Positions 1 to 9,987 of a stretch of DNA of 64,000 bases are shown piece after piece; the first letter of the stretch is position 1, and each line of letters begins with the position of its first letter. Position numbers and translations under genes: made by a program. This stretch comes from Heterodera schachtii (taxonomy: Eukaryota; Nematoda; Chromadorea; Rhabditida; Heteroderidae): assembly GCA_023374025.1 (NCBI GenBank), contig SIJG01000005.1:914782-978781 (forward strand), read 5' to 3'. The notes beneath the pieces are model-generated. The model searched no databases, was not told where the DNA came from, and saw nothing but the letters and a program-made list of their open reading frames with translations.

Positions 1-171
1 AAATTAATGTATTAATTAGCCTTAACATTTATCCCACCCTGTCCATTATTTCCCTTGAAATTTCTAATACTTTAGTAATTGTACATTTGTTTAAAAAATA
101 TTGTTGAAAAGCCATAATAACCGCATTCAAATTATCATCCTTTGTCATTTTCCATGAAAATAAAGAATCAC

Positions 172-2659
172 CTTTTCCCCGTAGCGATGAATGCTCATGT
201 GGCGCTCCAAATGTTCTTTTTGATTCGATTCATATGGACACAAGCGACACTTTAAAAAATCAATTGTTATATTTGAACGTAAAACCTTTATTAACTACTT
301 TTACCTTAAATTCTTTGAGATCAGTGTGTGTAAGGTAATGGCGTTGTAAACCGGAAAATTTGACGAATTTCTTCGGGCATTTAGCACAACGGTGGGGCTG
401 AAAAACAATGAAAATTTTCTCGGGACCGAAATCTTATTGCGATTTATTAATAGGTTTTGTCCGGTACTTCCGGGTTTTGCCACCCCCCTGAAATTTTTGT
501 TCTAATTTTCTAGGCTAATTTTTTATGCTGATCACGAATCTGACATTTATTTTTAGCCATAACGTATTTTACGTGAAATTTTACGTAAAAAATTTAAAAA
601 TAACAAATTTAATTAGGCGGAATAAAGGCAAAAAATTCGTAAAACCTCATCAAAAAACATCATTGATGGCTTTATTTGTTTCTTTATATTTACGTCGGTT
701 TTGAACCAAAAGTGCGAAACTGGAAAAAAATTGAAGCTTCGACTTTTTGTTCGAATTTGGGTTCAAGATTCGTAGTGAGTCGAAATAGATGTAATAATCG
801 GATTCTCCGACCGTAAAAACTAGAGACCGGACAAGAGGGTCGGTCGAACGGTTTCGGTTAAAAACCGAAAAAAAACCGAAACCGAAAAAAACCGAAAAAC
901 TCAAAAAATTCTCGGTCGAACGGTTTCGGTTAAAAAACCGAAAAAAACCGAACCGAAAAAAACCGAAGAAAAATTTTCGGTATATCGTTTCGGTTTCGGT
1001 TTTTTTTTGAATTTTTATATTTTTTCCAAAAAAGCAATAAAACATTTTTATTAACAGAAAAAGCTAAAGATCACCTCTGAACTAAATTGTAAAGCTATTG
1101 AAGCTCTATCGAATGGTGTACTAAAGGTTTGGAAAATGATAGAAAAGGCAGCCAAAAAACATGTGTTTGCTCCTTGAATTTAAAAAACCATAAAGATTAC
1201 TTTTAGCGATTTGGTGCCTTTTTTGGCGTTTTTTCCCGAAAAATCCATAAAAATTCAAAAAAATCAGAAAAATACCCCTAAGAAATGATCTAAAAAAATT
1301 CAGAGAATCTACCTTTATGTATTGAAAAATTTTCACAAAATTGTTCGCCAAAATTCTTTGTTTTTCTTGATAAAATTTAGGTTTAAAAATTTCCTTATTG
1401 AAAAAACATTATAAACTATTGAATTATCAATAAATCAGCAAAATTTAGTTTTTTTGGTTAGTTTTTACGTGTTTTGCCCCCTAAAATATTAATAAAAAAT
1501 TTAAATGCCTTTTTTCATGCTTTTTTCGGGATTTTTGTGCCTTTTTTCAGTGTCATTTTGCGATTTTTTGTGCCTTAATTGATAGCTCTAGCCATAACTT
1601 TAGGGCCGGCGGTGCTGATATAATGCCATTTGTTAGCAGATTTTGTCTAAAAATACCAAATTTTGAGATTTTGGGCTAATTTTTTAAGAAAAGCTAGCTT
1701 TTTGGGGGGTCGGCGGTGCCGAAAGGCGCCGCCGGAGGAAAATTTTACGAATTTTTAATGAATTTTGTTAAAAAAATGGTCAACTGATTTGTCAAAAAAG
1801 TCGGTCGATTGTTTCGGTTTTTTAAATATTTCGGTCGAACGGTTTCGGTTAAAAAACCGAAAAAAAACCGAAACCGAAAAAAACCGAAAAACTCAAAAAT
1901 TTCTCGGTCGGTTTTTTTCGGTTAAAAACCGAAACCGAAAATCGAAAAATACCGAAAAAAACCGAAAAAAAACCGACCGGTCCGATCTCTAGTAAAAACC
2001 CTTAAAATGACTTTAATTTAAGAAAAAAAAATTTTGCAATTTTTTTGAACGGGGGTGAGGGTACCATCTGCACTGTTAGCTTTTTCAATTTTTCACGTAA
2101 AATTTCACCTATCTCACGTAAAATACGTTATGGCTAAAAATAAATGTCAGATTCGTGATCAGCATCAAAAATCAGCCTAGAAAAAATTATTAGAAAAAAA
2201 ATTTCAGGGGGGTGGCAAAACCCGGAAGTACCTTTTGTCCAATAAATAACCAATTTTGCAATTTTTTGAGCGTATTTTATTCAAAGAAAAATTAGGATTT
2301 TTACGCGCCGCCGGGGAAATTTTTTTTGAAATTTTAAATGAATTTTGCTAAGGGGTTTTGCTCAAATTTTAAAATTTTTTCTCTTTCCCGCTTCGCTTCG
2401 ATCCCCCCCCCCCCCTCATGACGAACGAATGGGAAAAATATATTTTTTGTAAATTTTTGGAAGAAAATTGTTTTGCTGGTTTCTCTCACCACTTTTGGAA
2501 CTTTGCGTTTTCGCCCGTCGGGCCCTCTGTTCTCCTTCTCGTCCTCCTCCTCGTCCACTTCGATGTCCGCGTGCGATCTGAGCTTGCGACGGTATGGATG
2601 CTGACCATCATTTGTTGTTGTTGTTGTTGGATTTGTCTTTGACACATAGCCCAAACAGC
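172..2659 (-). CDS. Zinc-finger protein, copy 1 (partial, runs off window start)
   Basis: Minus-strand gene with three visible exons: 2659-2490, 397-305 and 249-172, each with AG acceptor and GT donor in compatible phase. The first encodes a Thr-rich stretch and a charged segment (RSHADIEVDEEEDEKENRG). The second is a C2H2 finger (C-x2-C-x12-H-x3-H, starting CAKCPKKF) and the third another (CRLCPYESNQKEHLERHMSIH core). Its paralogue at 22412-24822 has the same exon order, so later exons should lie left of the window. C2H2 fingers suggest a nuclear nucleic-acid-binding protein; no specific family is recognised. The first exon begins after a TTTTCAG acceptor, so the true start lies upstream. 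It joins sequence that in the paralogous locus belongs to two separate exons. The large intron 398-2489 carries two nested transposons. Confidence 0.6.
463..2232. mobile_element. Foldback (long inverted repeat) element with 8-bp TSD
   Basis: Terminal inverted repeats begin GGTACTTCCGGGTTTTGCC and extend for hundreds of bases; both arms carry a GATCACGAATCTGACATTTA word. The flanking direct repeat ttttgtcc is at 455-462 and 2233-2240. The paralogous intron near 24395 has a single ttttgtcc and no element. It contains a nested hAT-like element at 821-1991. No transposase frame is present, so it is non-autonomous. Confidence 0.8.
821..1991. mobile_element. hAT-like non-autonomous element, CCGAAA-word family
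   Basis: Ends TAGAGACCGGAC and GTCCGATCTCTA, flanked by the 8-bp repeat gtaaaaac at 813-820 and 1992-1999. A related segment at 25427-25899 has the uninterrupted site (ccgtaaaaaccctt near 25586). Both ends are packed with copies of AAACCGAAAAAAACCG and its complement, which explains the Asn/Arg/Phe-rich spurious frames here. The centre holds the GC hairpin core at about 1710-1733 and TACCCCTAAGAAATGATC words. Confidence 0.85.
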
Positions 2660-2747
2660 CTGAAAATTGCTCTACAAATAAATTTTATGGGGGCATTTTA
2701 TTTTTGAGTGACCGAAATTGGTGTAAAAATGAAAAAAATGGGCTGAC

Positions 2748-2853
2748 GGCAGGGACGGTCCCAGAATTTCGGCTTGGGCGAGGGGCGGACGGCACGACTG
2801 GGCGCCGCCAACTGGGCGCCAATCCCCCTTTTCCCTCCCTACCAGGAAAGGGA
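2748..2853. mobile_element. Short insertion beginning CAGGGACGGTCCCAG
   Basis: Relative to the duplicated sequence at 26470 (gggctgacg directly followed by tttcgagacc), this copy holds about 105 extra GC-rich bases starting with a hAT-like end CAGGGACGGTCCCAG. The same start occurs in the module upstream of the SPRY genes (for example 29423). No clear second end or target repeat was found. Confidence 0.4.
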
Positions 2854-3000
2854 TTTCGAGACCCCAAAATTTTTGGAAATCGGAATTCCGAAGCCCAATT
2901 CTTTAATTTTTTTTTTCTAGGGTAAAAAATGCACTCTGATAAAAAAAACCCGAGAAAACTGCGCAGCTTTTTACGATAGAAAGTGAATTTGTAAGAAAAC

Positions 3001-3161
3001 TCCCTCCCGCCGAACTTCGGCATTCCTTCACCTTCAACGACGTCGACAGTGTCGTCCGCTTGGTGTGCAAATGGACAGTACGGACGCCCACAGCGCGCTT
3101 GAAAAACGTAGGGGCACCGAGTTGACGAAAACGGGTTTGGGTCCGACGGCGAACGAAACAT
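3001..3161 (-). CDS. CCCH zinc-finger exon, copy 1
   Basis: From an ATG at 3161 the frame encodes MFRSPSDPNPFSSTRCPY followed by ARCGRPYCPFAHQADD, a C-x7-C-x4-C-x3-H arrangement. Two paralogous exons (5186-5350, 27335-27500) keep this reading while flanks diverge, which supports coding. A start MxR followed by CPY...C.RPYC.F.H resembles the N-terminus of REXO1-type exonuclease proteins, but no exonuclease domain is present in the window. The donor seen in the other copies is not kept here. Confidence 0.4.
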
Positions 3162-3199
3162 TTGAAATATGCAAAACAAAGCAAAAAACAAATGAAAAT

Positions 3200-4012
3200 G
3201 CGCTAAATTATGTAAAACAGTAACAATTCATTTTTTTAAAAATAAAAATTGGATGCATAAGCAAAGCCAAACAAAAAAGAGAAAGAATTCAATGCATTTT
3301 AAATAATAAAATAGGAGTAACATTTTATCAAATATCAAATGAATAATTCAGAAAATTCATTGTTTTGCAAATTCAATTAAGCAAGCCATCACTTTTTCAA
3401 TATTCCTTCGCATTCTCCGTTTAATTAATACGCTTAATTGCTGTCTCTTTTTAAACTTTGGTTTATTAACGGATCAAAGAACCCACAAAAATATCCAGCA
3501 AAGGTGATTCCGATCAAAACATAATAATTAGGTGATCATCGCTTCTGCTCCTCTTCCTCCTCCGTTTCAAATTCGATCATCACTTGCTCAATGCCAATGT
3601 TCGCGCGGCGCGCAGTCGAAAATTAGTACCCCGTCCTGAATATGATCAGTGGCGGAACCAATGCAATTAAAGTTTTTTAAAAATTCTTCTCATAGAATTT
3701 TCAACGAAAAATTTTTTTAAGATTTTTTTCTTGAAAAATTTTTAAGTTTTAAAATTTTAATGGCACTCGTACAATTTTTTTAAAAATATATATATAAAAA
3801 AGCAAGAATTATGTCAAAAAATTCCTTTTAAGAAAAAACTTGGAAATTTTACAAAAAAAAAAATTTTTTTTTTTTTAGTTTTTTCCTTTAAAAATCATTT
3901 TCAATTTGTATCACGAATTGCCCCTGTTGGCCATTCTCGAGTTGTCATGGCATAGGGTAATGTGTGGAATATTGCCAAAAGTACCAAAAATTGTCAACTA
4001 ATTTCAAAATAC
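3200..4012. other. AT-rich intergenic DNA duplicated elsewhere in the window
   Basis: No gene was recognised. 3230-3400 recurs at 27545-27760 and 6290-6870 and is the unoccupied form of the site used by the element at 27743. 3640-3960 recurs near 25080-25400 and 25905-26220. An acidic minus-strand reading (IEFETEEEEEQKR then stop) at 3539-3605 could be a terminal exon, but no acceptor fits. Confidence 0.5.
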
Positions 4013-4143
4013 CCGCTTCGGTCGCTGTTGTTGTTGCACTTGTGGAGAGAAACCAGTCGGATTTTCCTGTCGAATTTCTGTTGCCACTGATGACCGGCCA
4101 CCGTCGGACAACTGGTCACTGTCCAACACAAGCACATCATTTG
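4013..4143 (-). CDS. Exon of unknown minus-strand gene, Gln-rich end
   Basis: Bounded by a TACACAG acceptor (4144-4150) and a GTATTT donor (4012-4011). Reads ANDVLVLDSDQLSDGG... ending in PQVQQQQRPKR. The same end recurs in exon 26268-26386 and the same start at 26871. Acidic, Ser- and Gln-rich sequence suggests a disordered region. It lies on the strand of the CCCH and C2H2 exons and may belong to the same transcript, but phases do not join directly to the CCCH exon. Confidence 0.45.
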
Positions 4144-4373
4144 CTGTGTATGATGAAATGGAAGCAATTTAGAAATTGGTTAAAAAAAATTTTTAAAAAA
4201 GTTAAAAAAAAAATTTCAATTTCTAAAAGTGTGCTGCTGATCTTTGAGTATTGGGGAAATTTTTTGACATTTTTCTTCAATTTTAACAAAAAAAAGTTAT
4301 TTCGTAAAAAAAATTCAATAATTTTTTTTTAAACAACGGCTTTTTGAGGGGGAATCCCATTGGGTTTTCTGTT

Positions 4374-4671
4374 CAAGGGCGTATCCCCCCCCCCCCCGAA
4401 ACTAAAATTTAAAAATTTTATAGGCTATTTTCGTAACAAAATGCACTCAAATTTTCAAAATTTTTCCCGGCGGCACCTATCTGCACCGCCGGACCTCCAT
4501 TTGCACAATGTTTACATTTTTTTTTGTCGTAAAACGGCCAAAATTGGGTTATGTTTAGTGAAAAAGTGGCTTTTTTACCCAGCAGAGGGAAAAATTTTTT
4601 TTTTAATTGAGTAAATAGCAAAAAAAAAAAGGTCGTCGTCCCGCCGAAAAATTTTTCTAGATACGCCCCTG
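4374..4671. mobile_element. Short hAT-like element, CAAGGGCGTATC ends
   Basis: Inverted ends CAAGGGCGTATC and GATACGCCCCTG, with the 8-bp repeat tttctgtt at 4366-4373 and 4672-4679. It is 298 bp with a C-run next to the left end and the GC hairpin core at 4468-4493. It interrupts a minus-strand reading that looks coding (see 4680-4735). Confidence 0.85.
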
Positions 4672-4679
4672 TTTCTGTT

Positions 4680-4735
4680 GCTGTTGTTTTGAGGCTGGCT
4701 TCAATGTTAGATAATACCGATGCTGGAGGCGCACA
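4680..4735 (-). CDS. Possible exon interrupted by the 4374-4671 element
   Basis: Minus-strand reading APPASVLSNIEASLKTTATE follows a TTAG acceptor near 4740 and runs into the target repeat of the hAT-like element. Past the element the frame continues with a short Pro/Lys-rich stretch. No function is recognised. Composition resembles the neighbouring disordered exons, but only this one copy supports it. Confidence 0.25.
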
Positions 4736-5185
4736 TTTTCTAACATATTTTTTTGCTTTAAAAGAGCATGGAAAAGGGTCCCTGGGATTTTCTTGCAAAA
4801 AACGATCCCGGACACCGAATTTGAACAAATTTGAAAATGCAAAAATCTTTTCGGGTACAAATTTCTCATTCGTACAATTTTTGAGTTTTTACCACTTCTG
4901 AGACTCGTTGAATTTTTGAGTGTTTTTCTACGAAAATTTATACTGTGATCATTCTATCAAAAATGGGGCACCACCAGCTCTAATATTGAGGAAACCTTCG
5001 GATTCGGTGTCCCGACGAAAAAAAGAGATATAAATTTTCGTTAATTTTTTTTCTAGGGTAAAAAATGCACTCTGATAAAGAACCCGAGAAAACAGCGCAG
5101 CTTTTTACCATAGAAAGTGATTTGTAAGAAAATTTTTATATTTTTTGTCATGATACCAATTTCGAAGGATTACCAATATTTACAC

Positions 5186-5350
5186 CGACTCCCTCCCGCC
5201 GAACTTCGGCATTCCTTCACCTTCAACGACGTCGACAGTGTTGTCGGCTTGGTGTGCAAATGGACAGTACGGACGTCCACAGCGCGCCTGAGTTTTGTAG
5301 GGGCACCGAATTGACGAGAACGGGCTTGGCTCCGATGGCGAACGAAACAT
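5186..5350 (-). CDS. CCCH zinc-finger exon, copy 2
   Basis: ATG at 5350, 55 codons, then a GTGTAAAT donor at 5185. It contains CPYKTQARCGRPYCPFAH, then an acidic tail ending GMPKFGGRES. This is the cleanest of three copies: frame open and donor present. REXO1-like N-terminal similarity is a pattern judgement only. No continuation of the gene could be joined with confidence. Confidence 0.45.
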
Positions 5351-5452
5351 TTGAAATATGCAAAACAAAGCAAAAAAAATGAAAATGATAATGATAATGC
5401 GCTAAATTATGTAAAACAGTAAAAATTCATTTTTTTAATAAATAAAATTGGG

Positions 5453-6290
5453 GAATCATGTCGATCATTGCTCCCGAAATTTTTTTTTTTAATTTTCATC
5501 TGGAAATTCTTATAACAAGTTTCTAGGGGTATTTTGAGGCGATGAGCACGAATCCGGCCTTCATTTCGACCTATTTGTAACACCGGATCCGTTGAATTTT
5601 TCTATTTCGATTTTTAGTCTAAAAATGGTTTAAACGATTTTATTGAAACACCGATGAGTATCAGTGATGACTTTCAGTTCGTTTCCGTGTGTGTAAACAA
5701 AGGTTGAACAAAAAACTGAAATTTGAGAGAAATTGAATTTTCGAATTTTGTTAGAATTTGAGTTCGGGGTTCGGAATTAGGCGAAATAGAAGTCGAATTC
5801 GTGACCAGGTACCAAGAAACCGGAAAAATGTTTTCATGATTTTTGAAATTAAAAAATTCTAAAAATGTTCGAATTCGGGTCCGGTGTTACAAATTGATCG
5901 AAATGGAGACCGGATTCGTGCTCAGCGCCTCAAAACACCCCTAGAAATGCGTTATAAGAATTTTCAGAAAAAAATTTAAAGAAAAATTTTTCGGGGTCGG
6001 GGTCGTTTTCGGTGGGGCGACTTTTTGAACTATAACTTTTTTCTTTGTCAACCAAATCAAATAATCTTGGTATCATTCGATAGCCCTAAGTGTTCTCTAT
6101 TAGCCTACAAAATTTGGAAAAATTTCGTTAAGGTTCAAAAAAGTTATGGTCAGAAGAGTTCAACAAGCCAAAATTTCCAACTTTTTTTGGCTCGAACTTT
6201 TTTTATACTGAACGAAATTTTTGGAATTTTGCAGGCTAATAGTGCATCTAAAGAGCTTTCGAATGATACCAAGAATGTTGGAAAGAATTC
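5453..6290. repeat. Inserted block with two large palindromes
   Basis: Absent from the paralogous stretches at 3250 and 27590. The first inverted repeat pairs about 5488-5575 with 5888-5975 (arms contain GAGCACGAATCCGG and CGGATTCGTGCTC). The second pairs about 6060-6130 with 6205-6275, with TTGGTATCATTCGATAG in one arm and CGAATGATACCAAG in the other. The latter word recurs in the foldback element 35691-36085 and near 44010. No coding sequence recognised. Confidence 0.6.
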
Positions 6291-6324
6291 AATGCATTTT
6301 AAATAATAATATAGGAGTAACATT

Positions 6325-6791
6325 GGTAATACTGAAGTTTATCCCCCCCATTTTTCGAAAAAATAAAAGTTTTTAAAAAGGCCTTGTAAAACATATTTCC
6401 TTGGGGTTTTCTGGGTCGCTGATCATGAATCTGGCATTCATTTTACTAATTTCGAATCCCGGACCCGAATTCGAACAAAAAGTCGAAAAATAAAAAACTT
6501 CAAAATTCACTTTTACGTTCATATTTGTACAGAATAGTTATTTTTTGATGTTTCAACGGGTTTTGACAGGATTTAGCTTGTTTTGGTCAATTTTGGAACA
6601 AAAGCGAGAATTTTGAAATTTTTAATTTTTGACTTTTTGTTCGAATTCGGGTCCGGGATTCGAAATTAGTCAAAATGAATGCCAGATTCGTAATCAGCGA
6701 CCCTGAAAACCCCAAGGAAAAGTGTTTTACACGGCTTTTTTAAAAATTTTATTTTTTTCGAATAATGGGGGGGATAAACTTCAGTATTACC
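6325..6791. mobile_element. Foldback element with 8-bp TSD gtaacatt
   Basis: Arms begin GGTAATACTGAAGTTTATC and pair over roughly 200 bp. The flanking repeat gtaacatt is at 6317-6324 and 6792-6799. The empty site is at 27668 and 3317. Arms carry the same GATCATGAATCTGGCATTCA-type word as the 463-2232 foldback, suggesting one family. Confidence 0.85.
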
Positions 6792-6867
6792 GTAACATTT
6801 TATCAAATATCAAATGAATAATTCAGAAAATTAATTGTTTTGCAAATTCAATTAAGCAAGCCATCAC

Positions 6868-7097
6868 TAGGGCCGCGATTTCTAGTGAAAAAACTTCTTT
6901 TTTTTGTTGCTCAATTGTTTTGAAGAAAGTTTTTTTGGCGTTTTGTCACTTTTTTTTCACTATTTCGACATTTTTTGGAAAATTCCTTAACAAAAACGCA
7001 ATAAAATCAAAAAATACACCCCTAAGAATCGATCTAAAAATTTTTTTTAAATACACCACTAATTGGAAAATTTTTTCAAAAATTCTTACCCCAAAAT
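6868..7097. mobile_element. Left part of a hAT-like element, truncated
   Basis: Starts TAGGGCCGCGATTTCTAGT after gccatcac, the same site and start as the complete element 27743-28322. It then jumps near 7097 into sequence equivalent to about 28805. The right half and about 0.7 kb of flank seen in the other copy are missing, consistent with a deletion after insertion. Confidence 0.75.
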
Positions 7098-7263
7098 GAA
7101 TCCACCAAATTTTGAGATTTTTGGTTAATTTTTAAGAAAAAATAGGATTTTGGGGGGCCGGCGGTGCCGATAGGCGTCGCAGGGAAAATTTTAAGAATTT
7201 TTAATGAATTTTGTTAAGAAAATAGCCAATTTTTTAAAAATTTTCCTCTTTTCCCCTTCGTAC

Positions 7264-8120
7264 CAGGGCTGCACGAAAACTTTAAAAAAAAATTTTCGTA
7301 TACGAAAACGAAACGAAAAAGGGCATTCGGTACGAAAACGAAACACGAAACGAAAAATAAAATTTTGAAAACCGAAAACGAAAACGAAACGAAAAAATTT
7401 TGGCGGACGAAAACGAAACACGAAAACGAAAAAATAAACGTTTTCGTACGAAACGAAACGAAAAAACCGAAAATTTTTTGAACTTATTTCAATCATAATT
7501 AAGAAACATAAAACTTTAAAATTGAATCCTCTAAAATTTTGAAAATTTTATTGTAATTTGTTGACATATTTTGTCGAAAAATTGCCCAAAGTTTTTTGAT
7601 TATTTTTTGCATTTTTCAAAGAAAATAGGGAGATGTTTAGTGTCCGGCGGTGCCGGTAGGCGCCGCTGGGGCAAATTTTTAAAAATTTAAATGCATTTGT
7701 TAACAGATTTAGTAATTAAAATAGTAAATTAAATGAAAAAAAAATCGGTTAAAACAAAGTGCGGGCAGATGGATTCGAACACCTAATAAAACTACGACAA
7801 AAATCCGAAGTTTGTACCACTAAACTACAATCTTCAATAAAAATTACTTATTTTTTCTTCCCAAAAAGTCATTCTTAAGGGTGTAAATATTTTCGTCTTT
7901 TTCGTAAAATTTTGCTCTGACGAAAACGAAAACGAAACGAAAATCCAAAATTTTAAAAACCGAAAACGAAATACGAAACGAAAAACAAAATTTTGAAAAC
8001 CGAAACCGAAAACGAAACGAAAATTTTTTGACGGACGAAAACGAAACACGAAAACGAAACTCAAAAAGTGCCGAAAAAAGGGGACGACACGAAAACGACA
8101 CGAAATTTCGTGCAGCCCTG
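7264..8120. mobile_element. hAT-like element, CGAAAAC-word family
   Basis: Ends CAGGGCTGCACGAAA and TTTCGTGCAGCCCTG, 8-bp repeat cttcgtac at 7256-7263 and 8121-8128. The empty site (ccccttcgtacgacccc) is at 28960 and 39270. Both ends are long arrays of CGAAAACGAAAC. The GC hairpin core lies at 7643-7670. No transposase. Confidence 0.9.
7761..7835 (-). other. tRNA-like remnant
   Basis: The minus strand shows an A-box-like TAGTTTAGTGGTA with a 4-bp D stem (GTTT/AAAC) and a B-box-like GTTCGAATCC. The acceptor and anticodon stems do not pair well, so a working tRNA is unlikely. It lies inside the 7264-8120 transposon. Confidence 0.25.
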
Positions 8121-8199
8121 CTTCGTACGACCCCTAACAAAATGTTTAAACGAGCCGGGTACTTAACAAACCATGGTTTAATAACGATATTGACCGATA

Positions 8200-8940
8200 G
8201 GGTCGGGGTCACTTTGGCGCGGCCATTTTGGCGCGGCCACTTTGGCGCGGGTATTTTGGCGCGAGGTTTTTTTGGCGTGAGCTTTTTTGGCGCGGGCCAT
8301 TTTGGCGCGGCCATTTTGGCGCGGCCACTTTGGCGCCCTATATAAAATGGCTTTTTTGGCGCCGTAAAATTTTTTTTTTTAATTTTTCAAAATTTGGAAC
8401 TAACCCTGTAAAAATTAGTTTTTTCCTGCTGTGAACTACCATATGATGGAATTTTGCTAAAAGTAAAAGTTTTATTTTATAAAGTATTGTGTACCATCGA
8501 ATACCGTGTCGGGTTTCGAATTTTCGAGTCAAAATCCAGTATACTTGTTCGAATTTTAGTCCGGGGTTCGTAATTAGTCAAATCTATGATCAGATTATGA
8601 TCAACACCCTCGAAAACCACCCTAATGGTAATTTTGAACAGAAATATAAAAGTTAAATTAGGCACCACAATTCAGCGCCATTGCTAGCAATTGCATTAGA
8701 ATGGTACTTTGAAAGAAAATGGCTTATTATTATGCACAAAGAAAGACAAATTAAAAATTTTTTGAAAATTTTTGGAGATTTTTTAACACTGGCGCCAAAA
8801 AAGTCATTTTATATAGGGCGCCAAAATGGCCGCGCCAAAATGGCCCGCGCCAAAAAAGCTCGCGCCAAAAAAACCTCGCGCCAAAATACCGGCGCCAAAG
8901 TGGCCGCGCCAAAATGGCCGCGCCAAAGTGGGCGGTTCCC
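8200..8940. mobile_element. 8-bp-TSD element, GGCGCGGCC-word family
   Basis: Ends GGGTCGGGGTCACTTTGGC and the complement of GGGAACCGCCCACTTTGGC. The repeat gaccgata is at 8192-8199 and 8941-8948; empty sites are at 29029 and 39342. Each end holds several copies of TTTTGGCGCGGCCA, producing the apparent Phe-Gly-Ala repeat proteins on both strands. No GC hairpin core was seen. Confidence 0.85.
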
Positions 8941-9229
8941 GACCGATATGCAAAGAAAATGGACTCTTATGCAGTTTAATCCCCATAAATTTTTTTTCGC
9001 ATTTCAAGATTAAAAATGCCAATTAATAGATTTTCGGGGTCGCATTCAAATTTTCAACAAAGTTCACATTCACTGCGAAAAACCAATTTGGCCGTTCGTT
9101 ATTGTTTTTGATTTTTTGTAATTGGAATAAAATCTTTTAAAAATGAGGCTTTTTCTTCTAAAATTCTGCTTTTGAAAATTTTCATCTTCATTTCTATTTA
9201 TGCCCGTCTTTGTGCTTACAAATTAGCTT

Positions 9230-9830
9230 GACCTCGATTTGTTATGTGAACCATTTTTGCCCAACAAAATTTATCCCAAAACTCCATGGACACTTGAGGC
9301 ATGCCTCTCCTTTGTAAGAAAATTATTGTTGGAGCCGAGGACCAGGGACGCTCCCAGAATTTGGCTTTTGGGGAGGGCTTCCCCACCCGAACCGCCCGGA
9401 CGACGACACCTTTTTTTCAAAAAATTTTAAAAATTCGATAAAGATCAAATATTAAAATTTATTCTCCTTCGCAAACTTATTTATCTTCCCATGATTATCT
9501 TTCTCTCTCTCTCTCTTTCTCTCTCTCTTTATCTCTCTGTCTCCCTCTGTCTCTCTCTCTGTCTCTCTCTCTGTCTCTCTCTCTGTCTCTCTCTCTCCTC
9601 TTTATTTCTCTCTCTTCTTATCTCTCTCTCTCACTGTTATAGAGCTTTTTTCTGTCCTCCTTGTCTTTCTCTCTTTTTTCTCTGTTATTCCCTTTGTCTC
9701 TTACTCACTTAAAAAATGTCTAACCAATTCTATTTGCATTTTGTTCTTCTCTTCCCTTCCATACATATTTTGAACATAAGAAATCAAAAAATAAATGTTC
9801 ATAAATAAGAAGATGATTTTTGCTTCTCCC
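9230..9830 (+). repeat. Duplicated SPRY upstream module with CT tract
   Basis: This block is repeated before S4 (29320-29900) and S5 (39630-40210), and in diverged form before S3 (17930-18350) and S7 (57910-58110). It contains a TCTC-rich tract at 9502-9640 and a conserved ATGTCTAACCAATTCTATTT at 9717. The apparent reading frames are not conserved between copies, so it is not treated as coding. Confidence 0.6.
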
Positions 9831-9987
9831 GCTTTTTGGGTCATAATTTTTTGCCGAAAATTACATATACACTCTGTCCAAGTCATTTATTTATTTATTT
9901 TTTATTTTTTGTAATTTGTCCAACAGAAAAATATTTATGTAATAAAATTTAAAATATAACCTTGTTTTAGAGGTATCAAATTCAAAA
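9831..9987 (+). promoter_or_regulatory. S1 upstream box and trans-splice-like acceptor
   Basis: A diverged copy of the shared box TTTTTGGGTCATCATTTTGC precedes the ATG by about 150 bp. A TTTTAG at 9965-9970 lies 17 bp before the ATG, as in every paralogue, fitting a spliced-leader acceptor or the end of a 5' UTR intron. Confidence 0.45.

Noticed and set aside
650..1045. Long Phe/Arg/Asn-rich frame on the minus strand
   Set aside because: It is the translation of the CCGAAA word array at the end of the 821-1991 element, not a gene.
7761..7835. A functional tRNA on the minus strand
   Set aside because: A- and B-box-like words are present but acceptor and anticodon stems do not pair; kept only as a remnant.
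7191..8314. Several FRFRFVF-type and KWPRQNG-type open frames
   Set aside because: They arise from CGAAAAC and GGCGCGGCC arrays in the elements at 7264 and 8200.
9239..9430. Open frame MLCEPFLPNKIYPKTP on the plus strand and its minus-strand counterpart, repeated at 29330 and 39639
   Set aside because: They recur only because the upstream module is duplicated; frames diverge at their ends, and the older copies at 17930 and 52000 do not keep them.
9491..9712. Ser/Leu-rich open frames over the CT tracts
   Set aside because: Simple-sequence translation with no conserved ends.
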